Counted from the first letter of the stretch, positions 1-7,408 are shown. The stretch is DNA of 20,155 nt from an uncultured Xanthomonas sp. (GCA_943912265.1 CALTTS010000028.1:1-20155); one strand, 5' to 3'. A program made the numbers and translations. Notes: a model not told the origin generated them from the sequence alone.

Positions 1-81
1 CTCGGCAGGTTTGCATCGGCGACGGCGCGGTTCGACGTCCGTCTCGATCCCCTGCGGGTGCTCGAAGCCGGCAGGCACTGA
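1..81 (+). CDS. Possible 3' end of an unidentified gene entering from the left
   Basis: Frame 1 is open from the window edge for 26 codons and closes with TGA at 79-81. The peptide ends in RFDVRLDPLRVLEAGRH, which is less arginine/proline/alanine-biased than the usual out-of-frame translations of this GC-rich DNA. That composition is the only support. I recognise no family, and the fragment could be a chance open frame. Nothing else coding was found between here and the end of folE2 at 225. Confidence 0.22.
   Translation, partial: LGRFASATARFDVRLDPLRVLEAGRH
19..37 (+). repeat. Direct repeat, copy 1 of 2 (19 bp)
   Basis: The 19 bases GCGACGGCGCGGTTCGACG occur here and again, identically, at 116-134, 97 bp away. 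The offset is not a multiple of three, so this is not a repeat within one protein frame. The function is unknown. Confidence 0.6.
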
Positions 82-115
82 AGCAGCCACGCCGCGAGTT
101 CATCGGCCCCGGCGC

Positions 116-134
116 GCGACGGCGCGGTTCGACG
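116..134 (+). repeat. Direct repeat, copy 2 of 2 (19 bp)
   Basis: Exact second copy of the 19-bp sequence at 19-37, in the non-coding stretch downstream of folE2. The flanking bases on both sides differ between the copies. Confidence 0.6.
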
Positions 135-203
135 CATCCCTTCCGCTTCGGATGCATGGCCCGGATGCCTCGGGCCAGTCCAGCCCTTGCGGCGACAACC
201 GTG

Positions 204-221
204 CCGCTGCGCCGGCAGCGG
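204..221 (-). terminator. Short hairpin just after folE2, possible weak terminator
   Basis: CCGCTG (204-209) and CAGCGG (216-221) form a perfect 6-bp stem around a 6-nt loop, starting 3 bases beyond the folE2 stop codon in the direction of transcription. There is no T-run after it on the minus strand, so intrinsic termination is doubtful. It may only protect the 3' end of the mRNA. Confidence 0.3.
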
Positions 222-224
222 ATC

Positions 225-1160
225 TTACGCGGACCTGCCCTGCCCGCTCACCCGCGCCACCGCGTCGTGCGGGTGCAGGCTCTCGCCGTGGGTGACGACG
301 GCATCGAAGCGGGCCACGCGCGGGTCGGCGGACACCGCGGCGGCGACGCGGCGCGCGGCGTCCTCGCAGAACATCAGGTTGGCGGCATTGAGCATGGCGA
401 AGGCCTGCTCGTCCTCGCGCTTGACCGCGGTTTGCACCGGCGTGGCCAGCGCGGCCTCGGTGGCGTCGATCAGCGCCAGCAACGGCAGTTCGTCGAACTG
501 CGGGCGCAGCTCGACCCGCACCTCGGCATGGCTGCGCTGGGCGTGCGGCGTGCCGGCCATGCCGCGCTCGGAGAGGAGCCAGTCGCGCACCGCCTCGCGC
601 GTGACCGGGCCGGCGGCGAAATCCGCGGCAAAGCGCTCGGCATTGGCCTGCCGCGACAAGGCGGCCGAGGCCGGGCAGGTGCTGGAATACTCGACCGTGT
701 AGGTCAGCGCGATCTGCAGGTGGCCGTCGTCCAGCATCGCCTCGATCCGCAGCGGGTAGCGCTTCCAGCCGGCATTGTCGCTGCGCAGCGCCCGCCGCAG
801 CAGCAGCGCCTCGTAGCGCATCGCCAGCCTGGCGCGGGTGGCCAGCGCGCCCTGCGACTCGATGCAGGCCTGCAGCAACCGGCGCAGGCCCGCGGGCGTG
901 ATCGCCTCGTTGGCCAGCGCTTCCTGCAGGCGCAGATACAGCCGCGACATGTGGATGCCGCGCGCGTCCGGGTCCGCCAGGTTCACGAACAGGTCGATCT
1001 CGGCCGGCACCTGCACCTGGCCGCCGGCGCCGTCGCCGACGCGCACCGGCAGCGCAATGCGCTCCATGCCGACCCAGTCGAGCGGCCGGGCCAGCGCGAC
1101 GTGCTGGTGGGCCACGTCGGGCAGCGGCGCATGGGCGGGGGAATGGGCGGTGCTGGTCAT
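225..1160 (-). CDS. folE2: GTP cyclohydrolase I, FolE2 (COG1469) type
   Basis: Converts GTP to 7,8-dihydroneopterin triphosphate, the first step of tetrahydrofolate and queuosine-precursor synthesis, in the cytoplasm. The 311-residue protein has family landmarks: an N-terminal LPDV segment, a GIHMSRLY segment at about residue 90, and a Cys in the STCPAS segment, where FolE2 proteins keep their active-site cysteine. The class is known for working with metals other than zinc; this is family knowledge. ATG 1160 is chosen over an in-frame GTG at 1169, which would add three residues. A TACAAT box at 1197-1192 leaves a short leader that fits the ATG better. It is the last gene of the minus-strand series and lies 114 bp from the upstream gene, so it probably has its own promoter. 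No classical folE is in the window. Confidence 0.92.
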   Translation of the reverse strand: MTSTAHSPAHAPLPDVAHQHVALARPLDWVGMERIALPVRVGDGAGGQVQVPAEIDLFVNLADPDARGIHMSRLYLRLQEALANEAITPAGLRRLLQACIESQGALATRARLAMRYEALLLRRALRSDNAGWKRYPLRIEAMLDDGHLQIALTYTVEYSSTCPASAALSRQANAERFAADFAAGPVTREAVRDWLLSERGMAGTPHAQRSHAEVRVELRPQFDELPLLALIDATEAALATPVQTAVKREDEQAFAMLNAANLMFCEDAARRVAAAVSADPRVARFDAVVTHGESLHPHDAVARVSGQGRSA

Positions 1161-1191
1161 GGACGTCACGGGGAAATGCGAACGGTGTGCA

Positions 1192-1197
1192 ATTGTA
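1192..1197 (-). promoter_or_regulatory. Possible -10 element for folE2
   Basis: TACAAT on the minus strand matches the sigma-70 -10 consensus at five of six positions. It would start transcription about 24 bases before ATG 1160. No convincing -35 hexamer lies 16-18 bases upstream. Confidence 0.35.
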
Positions 1198-1274
1198 CCG
1201 GCGCCGCCCCGGACACGGCCGGAACGCTGCGTGCCGGAGGTTTCCGATAGTTCCCGCCGATCGCGGCAGTCCGT

Positions 1275-1988
1275 TCAGCCGCGCGCGGCACGCCAGCCGC
1301 GCCACACCAGCGGCAAGGGCTTCAACGGCGCGGCGAGGCGGAGGTCCGGCGCGGCACGCGCGGCGTCGAAGCGGGCCCGCGCCAGCGCGGCCCAGACCCG
1401 GCGCGGCGCGGCGCCGGCATGGCGCGGCCAGCGCTGCAGCAGCACCTGCGCCCAGCGCCGCATCGCGGCCACCTCGTCGCCCGCGCGCGCGGCGGCCGGC
1501 AGGGCCGCGGTGCCGGCCGCCTGCCAGCGCTCGGCCAGCACCTGCGCGGCAATGGCCTGCGCGGCGTCTCCGCGCACGTCGCCAAACATCGCCGCTTCCA
1601 CCGCCGCCATCGCCTCGGCATGGCGGGCCAGCGCGGCGAACGCAGCCGCGGTGTCGGCCTTGCCCATCCGCGCCTCGGGCAGGTCGGGCAGCGCATCGGC
1701 CAGCCGCGACCACGGCGCGCGCACCGGTTCGAGCAGGCGCCCGAGCGGGTGGCGCGAACGCCGCGCGTCCCAGTCGCGCAGCTCCTCGCCCCACCAGGCC
1801 AGCTTGGCATTGGCCGGCAGCGGGTCGCCGGCGACGTTGAGGATGTCGTCGAACTCCTGCACCAGCGCGAACCACGCCACCGCCACGGCGCGCGATTCCG
1901 GGGCGACGAAGCGCTCCAGCAGCACCCACTCGGGCCAGCGGCTGCGCCACTTGTCGAGGAAGCCGTCGAGGGCGATGGAATCGGACAT
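1275..1988 (-). CDS. Squalene/phytoene synthase-like protein, probably non-catalytic
   Basis: The 237-residue all-helical protein resembles the N-terminal part of squalene/phytoene synthases. There is a degenerate first Asp-rich motif, EFDDILN (residues 45-51, with Asn where the second Asp is expected), followed by WWGEEL and a HPLG segment as in the family. The second Asp-rich motif (DxxxD before a YLP-type segment) is absent, and the protein is shorter than catalytic members (usually 280-350 residues). Prenyl-transfer activity is therefore unlikely. The related mitochondrial factor NDUFAF6 is a precedent for a non-enzymatic role with this fold, but I cannot assign a function. The start at ATG 1988 has no strong Shine-Dalgarno. 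It follows the ubiG-phosphatase pair after a 72-bp gap. No carotenoid or hopanoid genes are nearby. Confidence 0.72.
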   Translation of the reverse strand: MSDSIALDGFLDKWRSRWPEWVLLERFVAPESRAVAVAWFALVQEFDDILNVAGDPLPANAKLAWWGEELRDWDARRSRHPLGRLLEPVRAPWSRLADALPDLPEARMGKADTAAAFAALARHAEAMAAVEAAMFGDVRGDAAQAIAAQVLAERWQAAGTAALPAAARAGDEVAAMRRWAQVLLQRWPRHAGAAPRRVWAALARARFDAARAAPDLRLAAPLKPLPLVWRGWRAARG

Positions 1989-2060
1989 GCGGGCCGTCGG
2001 AAGGAAGCGGGGGCGCGGCGGGGAGCCACGCGGGATCGGTTCGGGAATGCGCGCGCCGGA

Positions 2061-2786
2061 TCAGGTCGTGCGCGAGGCCACGCCCGGCCAGCACCCGGGC
2101 ACCAGCAGGTCGCGCGGACGCTCGACCAGCGCATCGGCGCCCCAGTCCAGCGGGCGGTCGCCGGCCAGCCGGTAGCCCCACAGCGCGGCCACGGTGGCCA
2201 TGCCGGCAGCGCGGCCGGCCTGGATGTCGCGCTCGTCGTCGCCGACGTAGGTGCACTCGCCCGCGGCCCGGCCGATGCGCTCGGCCGCCACCTGCAGGGG
2301 CAGCGGGTGCGGCTTGCGCTCGGCCAGGGTGTCGCCGCCGATCAGCACCGCGCAGCGCCCTTCCCAGCCGAACTGCGGCAGGATGGCGCGCGCCAGGTAT
2401 TCTGGCTTGTTGGTGACGATGCCCCAGGCCGTGCCAGTGGCCTCGAAGGCGGCCAGCAGCTCGGCCACGCCGTCGAACAGCACGCCGTGCCGGCCCATTT
2501 CCTCCTGGTAGAGGGCGAGGAATTCGGGCACGTGGGCGTCGCGCGCGGCGAGGTCCCATTCCGGGAACGCGGCCGCGGTCATCGCCCTCGCCCCCTTGGA
2601 CACGTGCGGGCGCAGCTCCGCCAGCGCCATCGGCGCGATGCCGCGCGCCGCGCGCATGCGGTTCACGGTGGCCAGCATGTCCGGCGCGCTGTCCAGCAGC
2701 GTGCCGTCCAGGTCGAACAGCACCGCCGGCGGGAACGGGCGCTTGCCGGTGCCTGCCCAATCCGGCGTCGGCGCGCCCTCAGCCAT
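2061..2786 (-). CDS. mupP: HAD phosphatase, MupP-like (N-acetylmuramate 6-phosphate phosphatase; often annotated gph)
   Basis: HAD-superfamily phosphatase of 241 residues. Motif I is DLDGTLLDS (about residue 25), motif II is in VTNK, the conserved Lys is in the RKPHPLPL segment, and motif IV is GDDERD. The pattern GARAM..AAF, WGIVTNKP, KPxPxPL and a late WGAD segment agrees, as I recall it, with Pseudomonas MupP (PA3172), which removes phosphate from MurNAc-6-P in peptidoglycan recycling. The order mtaD-ubiG-phosphatase also matches Pseudomonas. The usual automatic label would be phosphoglycolate phosphatase, and that activity is not excluded. ATG 2786 is chosen over an in-frame ATG at 2810: GGAG (2797-2794) sits 7 nt upstream of it, and it overlaps the ubiG stop by 8 nt (ATGGCTGA), suggesting coupled translation. 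Confidence 0.85.
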   Translation of the reverse strand: MAEGAPTPDWAGTGKRPFPPAVLFDLDGTLLDSAPDMLATVNRMRAARGIAPMALAELRPHVSKGARAMTAAAFPEWDLAARDAHVPEFLALYQEEMGRHGVLFDGVAELLAAFEATGTAWGIVTNKPEYLARAILPQFGWEGRCAVLIGGDTLAERKPHPLPLQVAAERIGRAAGECTYVGDDERDIQAGRAAGMATVAALWGYRLAGDRPLDWGADALVERPRDLLVPGCWPGVASRTT

Positions 2787-3519
2787 CCGCGCGCTCCGGC
2801 CGGCGTGCATGGGCGAGGTAATTGACGTCGGTGCGGCGCACCACGCGCGCCCGATTCAGCCATGGCTCGTAGGCCAGGCCGCTGACGTCCTGCAGGTCCA
2901 GCCCGGTCTCGCGCAGCCATGCGCCCAGCTCGTGCGGGCGGATGAAATCGCGGTAATGGTGGGTTCCCTTCGGCAACAGCCGGGCCACGTATTCGGCCCC
3001 GACGATGGCCAGCGCGAACGCGGCCGGAGTGCGGTTGAGCGTGGACAGGAACAGGCTGCCGCCGGGACGCAGCAGGCGCCGGCAGGCCGCCAGCACGGCC
3101 AGCGGATCGGGCACGTGCTCGAGCATCTCCATGCAGGTGACCGCATCGAAATGGCCCGGAATGTCGTCGGCCAACGCTTCCACCGCCTGCAGGCGGTAAT
3201 CGACCTTCAGCCCATCGCTTTCCAGCAAGTGCAGGCGCGCCACGTCGACGAGTTCGGGCGACAGGTCGATCGCGGTGACCTCGGCGCCCTCGCGCGCCAG
3301 CGCCTCGCTGAGCAGGCCGCCGCCGCAGCCGACGTCGAGCACCCGCGCGCCGCGCAGCGCCACGCGGCCGCGCACGTAACCCAGCCGCGCCGGGTTGAGC
3401 GCGTGCAGCGCCTTTTGCGGGCCGTCCTCGTCCCACCAGCGGCTGGCGAGGGCGCCGAACTTGTCCAGTTCGGCCTGACGGTAGTTGCCTGCGTGCGTGT
3501 CGGTTTCCATGCCGTCCAT
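2779..3519 (-). CDS. ubiG: UbiG, bifunctional ubiquinone O-methyltransferase
   Basis: SAM-dependent methyltransferase performing both O-methylations of ubiquinone biosynthesis, associated with the inner membrane. At 246 residues it has the usual length (E. coli 240). The family signature AELDKFGALASRWWDEDGP lies at residues 16-34, the SAM-binding motif VLDVGCGGG at 60-68, an acidic residue in the IDLSPE segment at the next strand, and the CMEMLEHVPDP segment marks the region after motif II. The conserved THHYRDFIRPHEL segment is also present. The start is ambiguous between ATG 3519 and ATG 3510; neither has a clear ribosome binding site, and the difference is three residues. It begins 44 bp after mtaD and overlaps the downstream phosphatase gene, so it is probably co-transcribed with both. 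Confidence 0.93.
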   Translation of the reverse strand: MDGMETDTHAGNYRQAELDKFGALASRWWDEDGPQKALHALNPARLGYVRGRVALRGARVLDVGCGGGLLSEALAREGAEVTAIDLSPELVDVARLHLLESDGLKVDYRLQAVEALADDIPGHFDAVTCMEMLEHVPDPLAVLAACRRLLRPGGSLFLSTLNRTPAAFALAIVGAEYVARLLPKGTHHYRDFIRPHELGAWLRETGLDLQDVSGLAYEPWLNRARVVRRTDVNYLAHARRPERADG

Positions 3520-3563
3520 GATACCGGCCCGTGCCGGCCGCGGCCGCACTTGCGCGGCTGGAT

Positions 3564-4913
3564 TCAGAGCTTGTCGCCGCGCAGGCCGCGGATGCGGTCG
3601 CGCCATTGGCGCGCGTTGGCGACGATGGCGGCCTCGTCCATGTCCACCAGCCGGCGTTCGGCCAGCTTGCGGCGGCCGGCGATCCACACGTCGCTGACCT
3701 GGTGCCGGCCGGTCGCGTAGACCAATTGCGACAGCACGTGGAACAGCGGCTGCGATTCCAGCCCGGACAGGTCCACGCAGGCCAGGTCGGCCTGCTTGCC
3801 CGGTTCGATCGAACCGACCTTGTCGCCGAAGCCCAGCGCACGCGCGCCGCCGAGCGTGGCCGCGCGCAGCGCGCTGGCGGCATCGAGCGCGGTGGCGTCT
3901 TCGGCCACGGCCTTGGCGAGGATCGCCGCGGTGCGGGTTTCGCCGAACATGTCCAGGTCGTTGTTGCTGGCGCAGCCGTCGGTGCCGATGGCCAGGTTCA
4001 CGCCGGCCCGCACCAGCGCGCAGGCCGGGCAGAAGCCCGAGGCCAGCTTGAGGTTCGACTCCGGGCAGTGCACCACGCTGACACCGTGCTCGGCGCACAG
4101 CGCGATCTCGGCCTCGGTGAGCTGGGTCATGTGCACGGCGATCAGGCGGTCGTTGACCAGCCCCAGCCGCTGCAACCGCGCCAGCGGGCGCTGGCCGTGC
4201 AGCCGGATCGAATCGGCCACCTCGTGCGCGGTCTCGTGGGTGTGCAGGTGCACCGGCAGGTCGAGCTGGTCGGACAGCATGCGGATGCGCTCGAAGTTGG
4301 CATCGCTCACCGTGTACGGCGCGTGCGGCGCGAACGCGGTGGACACCAGCGGATCCTCGCGCCACTGGTCGTGCAGCTCGGCCGCGCGGGCGAAGTATTC
4401 GTCGTCGCTCTTCGCCCACGCGGTGGGGAAGTCGATCACCACCGAGCCGACCAGCGCGCGGAAGCCGTGCTTCTTGTACACGGCGGCCTGGACGTCGGCG
4501 AAGAAGTAGTTCTCGTTGGCGCAGGTGGTGCCGCCGCGCAGCATTTCGGCGATGGCGAAGGCCATGCCGTCGGCGACGAACTCCGGCCCGATCACCGCCG
4601 CTTCCACCGGCCAGATGTGGTCGTTCAGCCACGTCATCAGCGGCAGGTCGTCGGCGATGCCGCGCAGCAGCGTCATCGGGTTGTGGGTGTGGGCGTTGAC
4701 CAGGCCGGGGATCAGCGCGTGGTCCGGGCGCGACACCGTGTCGGCCGGGGCGAAGCGGGCACGGGCCTCGGCACGCGGCAGGATCGCGACGATCTCCCCG
4801 CCCCGCACCGCCACCGCGTGATCCTCCAGCACCACGCCGTGCGGCTCGACCGGGACGACGAAACCGGCCTCGATCAGCAGGTCGATCGGTTGCGGCACCA
4901 AAGCTTCGCTCAT
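3564..4913 (-). CDS. mtaD: TRZ/ATZ-family amidohydrolase, probable 5'-methylthioadenosine deaminase
   Basis: Metal-dependent deaminase of 449 residues in the MTA/S-adenosylhomocysteine deaminase group. Expected ligands and catalytic residues are visible: NAHTHNPM (H75, H77), LHTHE (H224, E227), AVHMTQ (H261), VHCPESN (H282) and TDGCASNND (D312). The family turns 5'-methylthioadenosine (and in some members S-adenosylhomocysteine) into the inosine form. The Pseudomonas homologue PA3170, also just upstream of ubiG, is an MTA deaminase that clears the by-product of polyamine and acyl-homoserine-lactone synthesis. The start at ATG 4913 is firm: AAGGAG lies 8 nt upstream, and the start overlaps the stop of the membrane-protein gene as ATGA. 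Substrate preference between MTA, SAH and related nucleosides cannot be read from sequence. Confidence 0.88.
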   Translation of the reverse strand: MSEALVPQPIDLLIEAGFVVPVEPHGVVLEDHAVAVRGGEIVAILPRAEARARFAPADTVSRPDHALIPGLVNAHTHNPMTLLRGIADDLPLMTWLNDHIWPVEAAVIGPEFVADGMAFAIAEMLRGGTTCANENYFFADVQAAVYKKHGFRALVGSVVIDFPTAWAKSDDEYFARAAELHDQWREDPLVSTAFAPHAPYTVSDANFERIRMLSDQLDLPVHLHTHETAHEVADSIRLHGQRPLARLQRLGLVNDRLIAVHMTQLTEAEIALCAEHGVSVVHCPESNLKLASGFCPACALVRAGVNLAIGTDGCASNNDLDMFGETRTAAILAKAVAEDATALDAASALRAATLGGARALGFGDKVGSIEPGKQADLACVDLSGLESQPLFHVLSQLVYATGRHQVSDVWIAGRRKLAERRLVDMDEAAIVANARQWRDRIRGLRGDKL

Positions 4914-5587
4914 GCCACCGGCTCCTTCTTCTCGACGTGGCGGAAACAGGCGTGCCGGACAAGCCGCGACACTGGGAAAATCAGGAAAAAGATGAAGCCC
5001 GTCGTCCACGTCGGCAGCACGAAAGCCAAGGGGATGGCCGCTGCAAACAGGACCAGCGACACCAGCCCGCGCCCGTACATCCAGCGCACCGATGCCCGGC
5101 CCTCGCTTTCGACAAGACGCTCCTGACGGATCACCACATGCCGCGTCAACAGCGAAAACAGCGCGATCATGCTCAGCACGAAGGCATAGAACGCCGACCG
5201 CCCCGGGGCATGCGCGCTGAAGGCTTCCGAATACTCGCGCGTGGCGAACGGCATCAAGGCCACGAACATCAACTGCAGCAAGGTGCACCACACCAGCCGG
5301 GCATTCACCCGGCGGACGTGCTTCCATGTCTGCATGTGCGCGGACCAGAACACGCCGGTCACCGCGAAACTGATGAAGTAGGAAATGAAAAGCGGCACCG
5401 TCTCCTGGTAGGCCGCCGACTCCCCGACCCGCTCGATCAGCTCCCTGCCCGGCAGCCTCAGTTCGATGGCCAGCAGGGTGATGGCGATGGCGAACACGGC
5501 GTCGCTGAAAAACACGACGCGATCATGGGGGAACAGATCCTCACGGTCGCCGGACGCTTCGCGGCCGTATTCGCCCTCGTCCGCCAT
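4910..5587 (-). CDS. TMEM175-family (DUF1211) membrane protein, predicted potassium channel
   Basis: A 225-residue integral membrane protein with about six hydrophobic segments. The first carries the family hallmark FSD (F27-S28-D29) in RVVFFSDAVFAIAITLL, which in prokaryotic TMEM175 proteins lines the pore of a potassium-leak channel lacking the usual TVGYG filter. Other segments include PLFISYFISFAVTGVFWSAH, LLQLMFVALMPFATREYS, AFYAFVLSMIALFSLL and two near the C terminus. The length fits a single six-helix repeat that works as a tetramer. Its ATG (5587-5585) overlaps the efp stop codon (5589-5587) as TAATG, and its TGA overlaps the mtaD start as ATGA, so translation of all three is probably coupled. 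Ion selectivity is inferred from family knowledge only. Why a channel sits between efp and mtaD is not evident. Confidence 0.85.
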   Translation of the reverse strand: MADEGEYGREASGDREDLFPHDRVVFFSDAVFAIAITLLAIELRLPGRELIERVGESAAYQETVPLFISYFISFAVTGVFWSAHMQTWKHVRRVNARLVWCTLLQLMFVALMPFATREYSEAFSAHAPGRSAFYAFVLSMIALFSLLTRHVVIRQERLVESEGRASVRWMYGRGLVSLVLFAAAIPLAFVLPTWTTGFIFFLIFPVSRLVRHACFRHVEKKEPVA

Positions 5588-6153
5588 TACTTGACCCGCG
5601 AAACGTATTCGCCCGAACGGGTGTCCACGCGGATCACTTCTTCCTGGTTGACGAACAGCGGCACGCGCACCACCGCGCCGGTTTCCAGCGTGGCCGGCTT
5701 GCCGCCGCCGCCGGAGGTGTCGCCGCGCAGGCCCGGGTCGGTCTCGACGATCTTCAGCTCGACGAAGTTCGGCGGCTGCACCGCGATCGGCGTGCCGTTC
5801 CACAGCGTCACCACGCAATCCTCCTCGCCCTTGAGCCACTTGGCCGCATCGCCCACGCCGTTCTTGTCGGCCTGGACCTGCTCGAAGGTCTCCTGCTGCA
5901 TGAAGTGCCAGTACTCGCCGTCGCTGTACAGGTACTGCATGTCGGTGTCGATGACGTCGGCCGCCTCGACCGAGTCGGTGGACTTCATGGTGATTTCCTG
6001 CACCCGGCCGGACTTGATCAGGCGGTAGCGCACGCGGGTGAAGGCCTGGCCCTTGCCGGGCTTGACGTAGTCGGTCTCGCTGATGACGGCGGGCTCGTTG
6101 TTGACCAGGATCTTCATCCCGTTCTTGACGTCGTTCATGCCGTAAGTGGCCAT
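5587..6153 (-). CDS. efp: Translation elongation factor P
   Basis: EF-P (188 residues, exactly the usual length) binds ribosomes stalled on polyproline stretches and restores peptide-bond formation. The N-terminal KOW-like domain carries YVKPGKGQAF, and Lys34 at the tip of PGKG is the residue that receives beta-lysine from EpmA/EpmB. OB domains follow, with PNFVELKIVETDPGLRGDT in the middle and PLFVNQEEVIRVDTRSGEYVSRVK at the C terminus. A Lys34-type EF-P together with the adjacent epmB points to the beta-lysylation pathway rather than Arg32 rhamnosylation; epmA is not in the window. The start at ATG 6153 has a strong ribosome binding site, GAGGAG, 7 nt upstream. Two genes downstream are joined by overlaps, so efp expression probably drives them. 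Confidence 0.97.
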   Translation of the reverse strand: MATYGMNDVKNGMKILVNNEPAVISETDYVKPGKGQAFTRVRYRLIKSGRVQEITMKSTDSVEAADVIDTDMQYLYSDGEYWHFMQQETFEQVQADKNGVGDAAKWLKGEEDCVVTLWNGTPIAVQPPNFVELKIVETDPGLRGDTSGGGGKPATLETGAVVRVPLFVNQEEVIRVDTRSGEYVSRVK

Positions 6154-6253
6154 GCTGCAACTCCTCGGGTAATGCGGAACCGCCGCCGAAGTGCGGCCGG
6201 CCGGATAGAATGGAAAGCTCGCCGTCGCCGGCGATGCCCGATCTTGACCGCAC
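6154..6253. promoter_or_regulatory. Divergent intergenic region between efp and epmB
   Basis: This 100-bp gap must hold the promoters of the efp series (minus) and epmB (plus). On the plus strand TAGAAT (6206-6211) matches a -10 box at five of six positions, but no good -35 lies 17 bases before it. On the minus strand only the efp ribosome binding site is clear. No operator palindrome stands out. Confidence 0.4.
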
Positions 6254-7285
6254 ATGATAACCGCAGCCCCCTTGTCCTTGCAGCCCGTTCCCGCCCCGGA
6301 AGGCGCCGCGCCGCCGCGCTGGCAGCGCCTGTGGCGCGAGGCGGTGCGCGACCCGCGCGAGCTGCTGGCCCTGCTCGGGCTGGAAGGCCGCGTGCCCGGC
6401 CTGTCCGAAGCGGCCGCCGCGCAGTTCGCGCTGCGGGTGCCACGCGGCTTCGTCGCGCGCATGCGCCACGGCGACCCGCACGACCCGCTGCTGCGCCAGG
6501 TGCTGCCGCTGGACGAGGAACTGCGCCCGGCGCCGGGCTTCGGCCTGGACGCGGTCGGCGACGCCCGGGCCAAGGCCGGCCCCGGCGTGATCCGCAAGTA
6601 CCGCGGCCGCGCCCTGCTGGTCGCCACCGGCAGCTGCGCGATCAACTGCCGCTACTGCTTCCGCCGCCACTTCCCCTATGCCGAGGAAACCGCCGCCCGC
6701 GACGGCTGGCGCGAGGCGGTGGCGCTGGTCGCGGCCGACCCGGACATCGACGAGGTGATCCTGTCCGGCGGCGACCCGCTGTCGCTGTCCACCGCCAAGC
6801 TGGCCGACCTGACCGATGCCCTGGCCGGCATCGGCCACCTCAAGCGCCTGCGCATCCACAGCCGCCTGCCGGTGGTGCTGCCCGAGCGCGTGGACGAGGC
6901 GCTGGCCGGCTGGCTGCGCGCGCTGCCGTGGCCGGTGGCCTTCGTGCTGCACGCCAACCATGCCAACGAGTTCGACGCCAATGTCGACGCCGCGCTGGCG
7001 CGGCTGCGCGATGCCGGCGCGCAGCTGCTGAACCAGGCCGTGCTGCTGCGCGGGGTCAACGATTCGGTCGATGCCCTGGCCGCGCTGTGCGAACGCGGTT
7101 TCGCCGCCGGCGTGCTGCCCTACTACCTGCACCAGCTCGACCGGGTGCAGGGCGTGGCCCATTTCGAGGTGGCCGACGCGCGCGCCATCGCGCTGCACGA
7201 GGCCCTGCGCGCGCGCCTGTCCGGCTACCTGGTGCCGCGGCTGGTGCGGGAAATCCCCGGCGACACCGGCAAGCGCCCGCTCTGA
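6254..7285 (+). CDS. epmB: EF-P beta-lysylation protein EpmB (lysine 2,3-aminomutase family)
   Basis: Radical-SAM, PLP-dependent enzyme that converts (S)-lysine to (R)-beta-lysine, the donor that EpmA attaches to EF-P Lys34. The 343-residue protein has the radical-SAM cluster motif CAINCRYCFRRHFPY (C128, C132, C135), the GGDPL SAM-binding segment at about 172-176, and a C-terminal Lys near residue 340 in the expected place for the PLP-binding lysine of EpmB. The length fits EpmB (E. coli 342) and is shorter than the clostridial KamA enzymes of free lysine metabolism. The head-to-head position with efp supports the assignment. The start at ATG 6254 has a weak ribosome binding site, but the protein begins properly before the conserved WQRLWREAVRDP segment. 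Confidence 0.94.
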   Translation: MITAAPLSLQPVPAPEGAAPPRWQRLWREAVRDPRELLALLGLEGRVPGLSEAAAAQFALRVPRGFVARMRHGDPHDPLLRQVLPLDEELRPAPGFGLDAVGDARAKAGPGVIRKYRGRALLVATGSCAINCRYCFRRHFPYAEETAARDGWREAVALVAADPDIDEVILSGGDPLSLSTAKLADLTDALAGIGHLKRLRIHSRLPVVLPERVDEALAGWLRALPWPVAFVLHANHANEFDANVDAALARLRDAGAQLLNQAVLLRGVNDSVDALAALCERGFAAGVLPYYLHQLDRVQGVAHFEVADARAIALHEALRARLSGYLVPRLVREIPGDTGKRPL

Positions 7286-7376
7286 CCCGGCCGGCGGGCG
7301 CACCCGCCGCCGCGCGAACCGGGACCGGGCTCGCGTTCCGGCGCCCCGCCGATGGACGCCCGCTGCGGCCATCGTG

Positions 7377-7382
7377 TATTTA
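7377..7382 (+). promoter_or_regulatory. Possible -10 region for the FimX-like gene
   Basis: TATTTA lies in the only AT-containing patch (GTGTATTTAACC) of the 123-bp gap between epmB and the next gene, about 27 bases before the ATG. No clear -35 is seen. The assignment rests on position and local composition. Confidence 0.25.
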
Positions 7383-7408
7383 ACCCGGGTCCACGAGGAA
7401 ACACGCCG

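Noticed and set aside
2779..4962. 727-codon minus-strand frame suggesting a fusion with UbiG
   Set aside because: Only the part from 3519 on is UbiG. Upstream it is the wrong frame of mtaD, which has its own complete frame, start and ribosome binding site.
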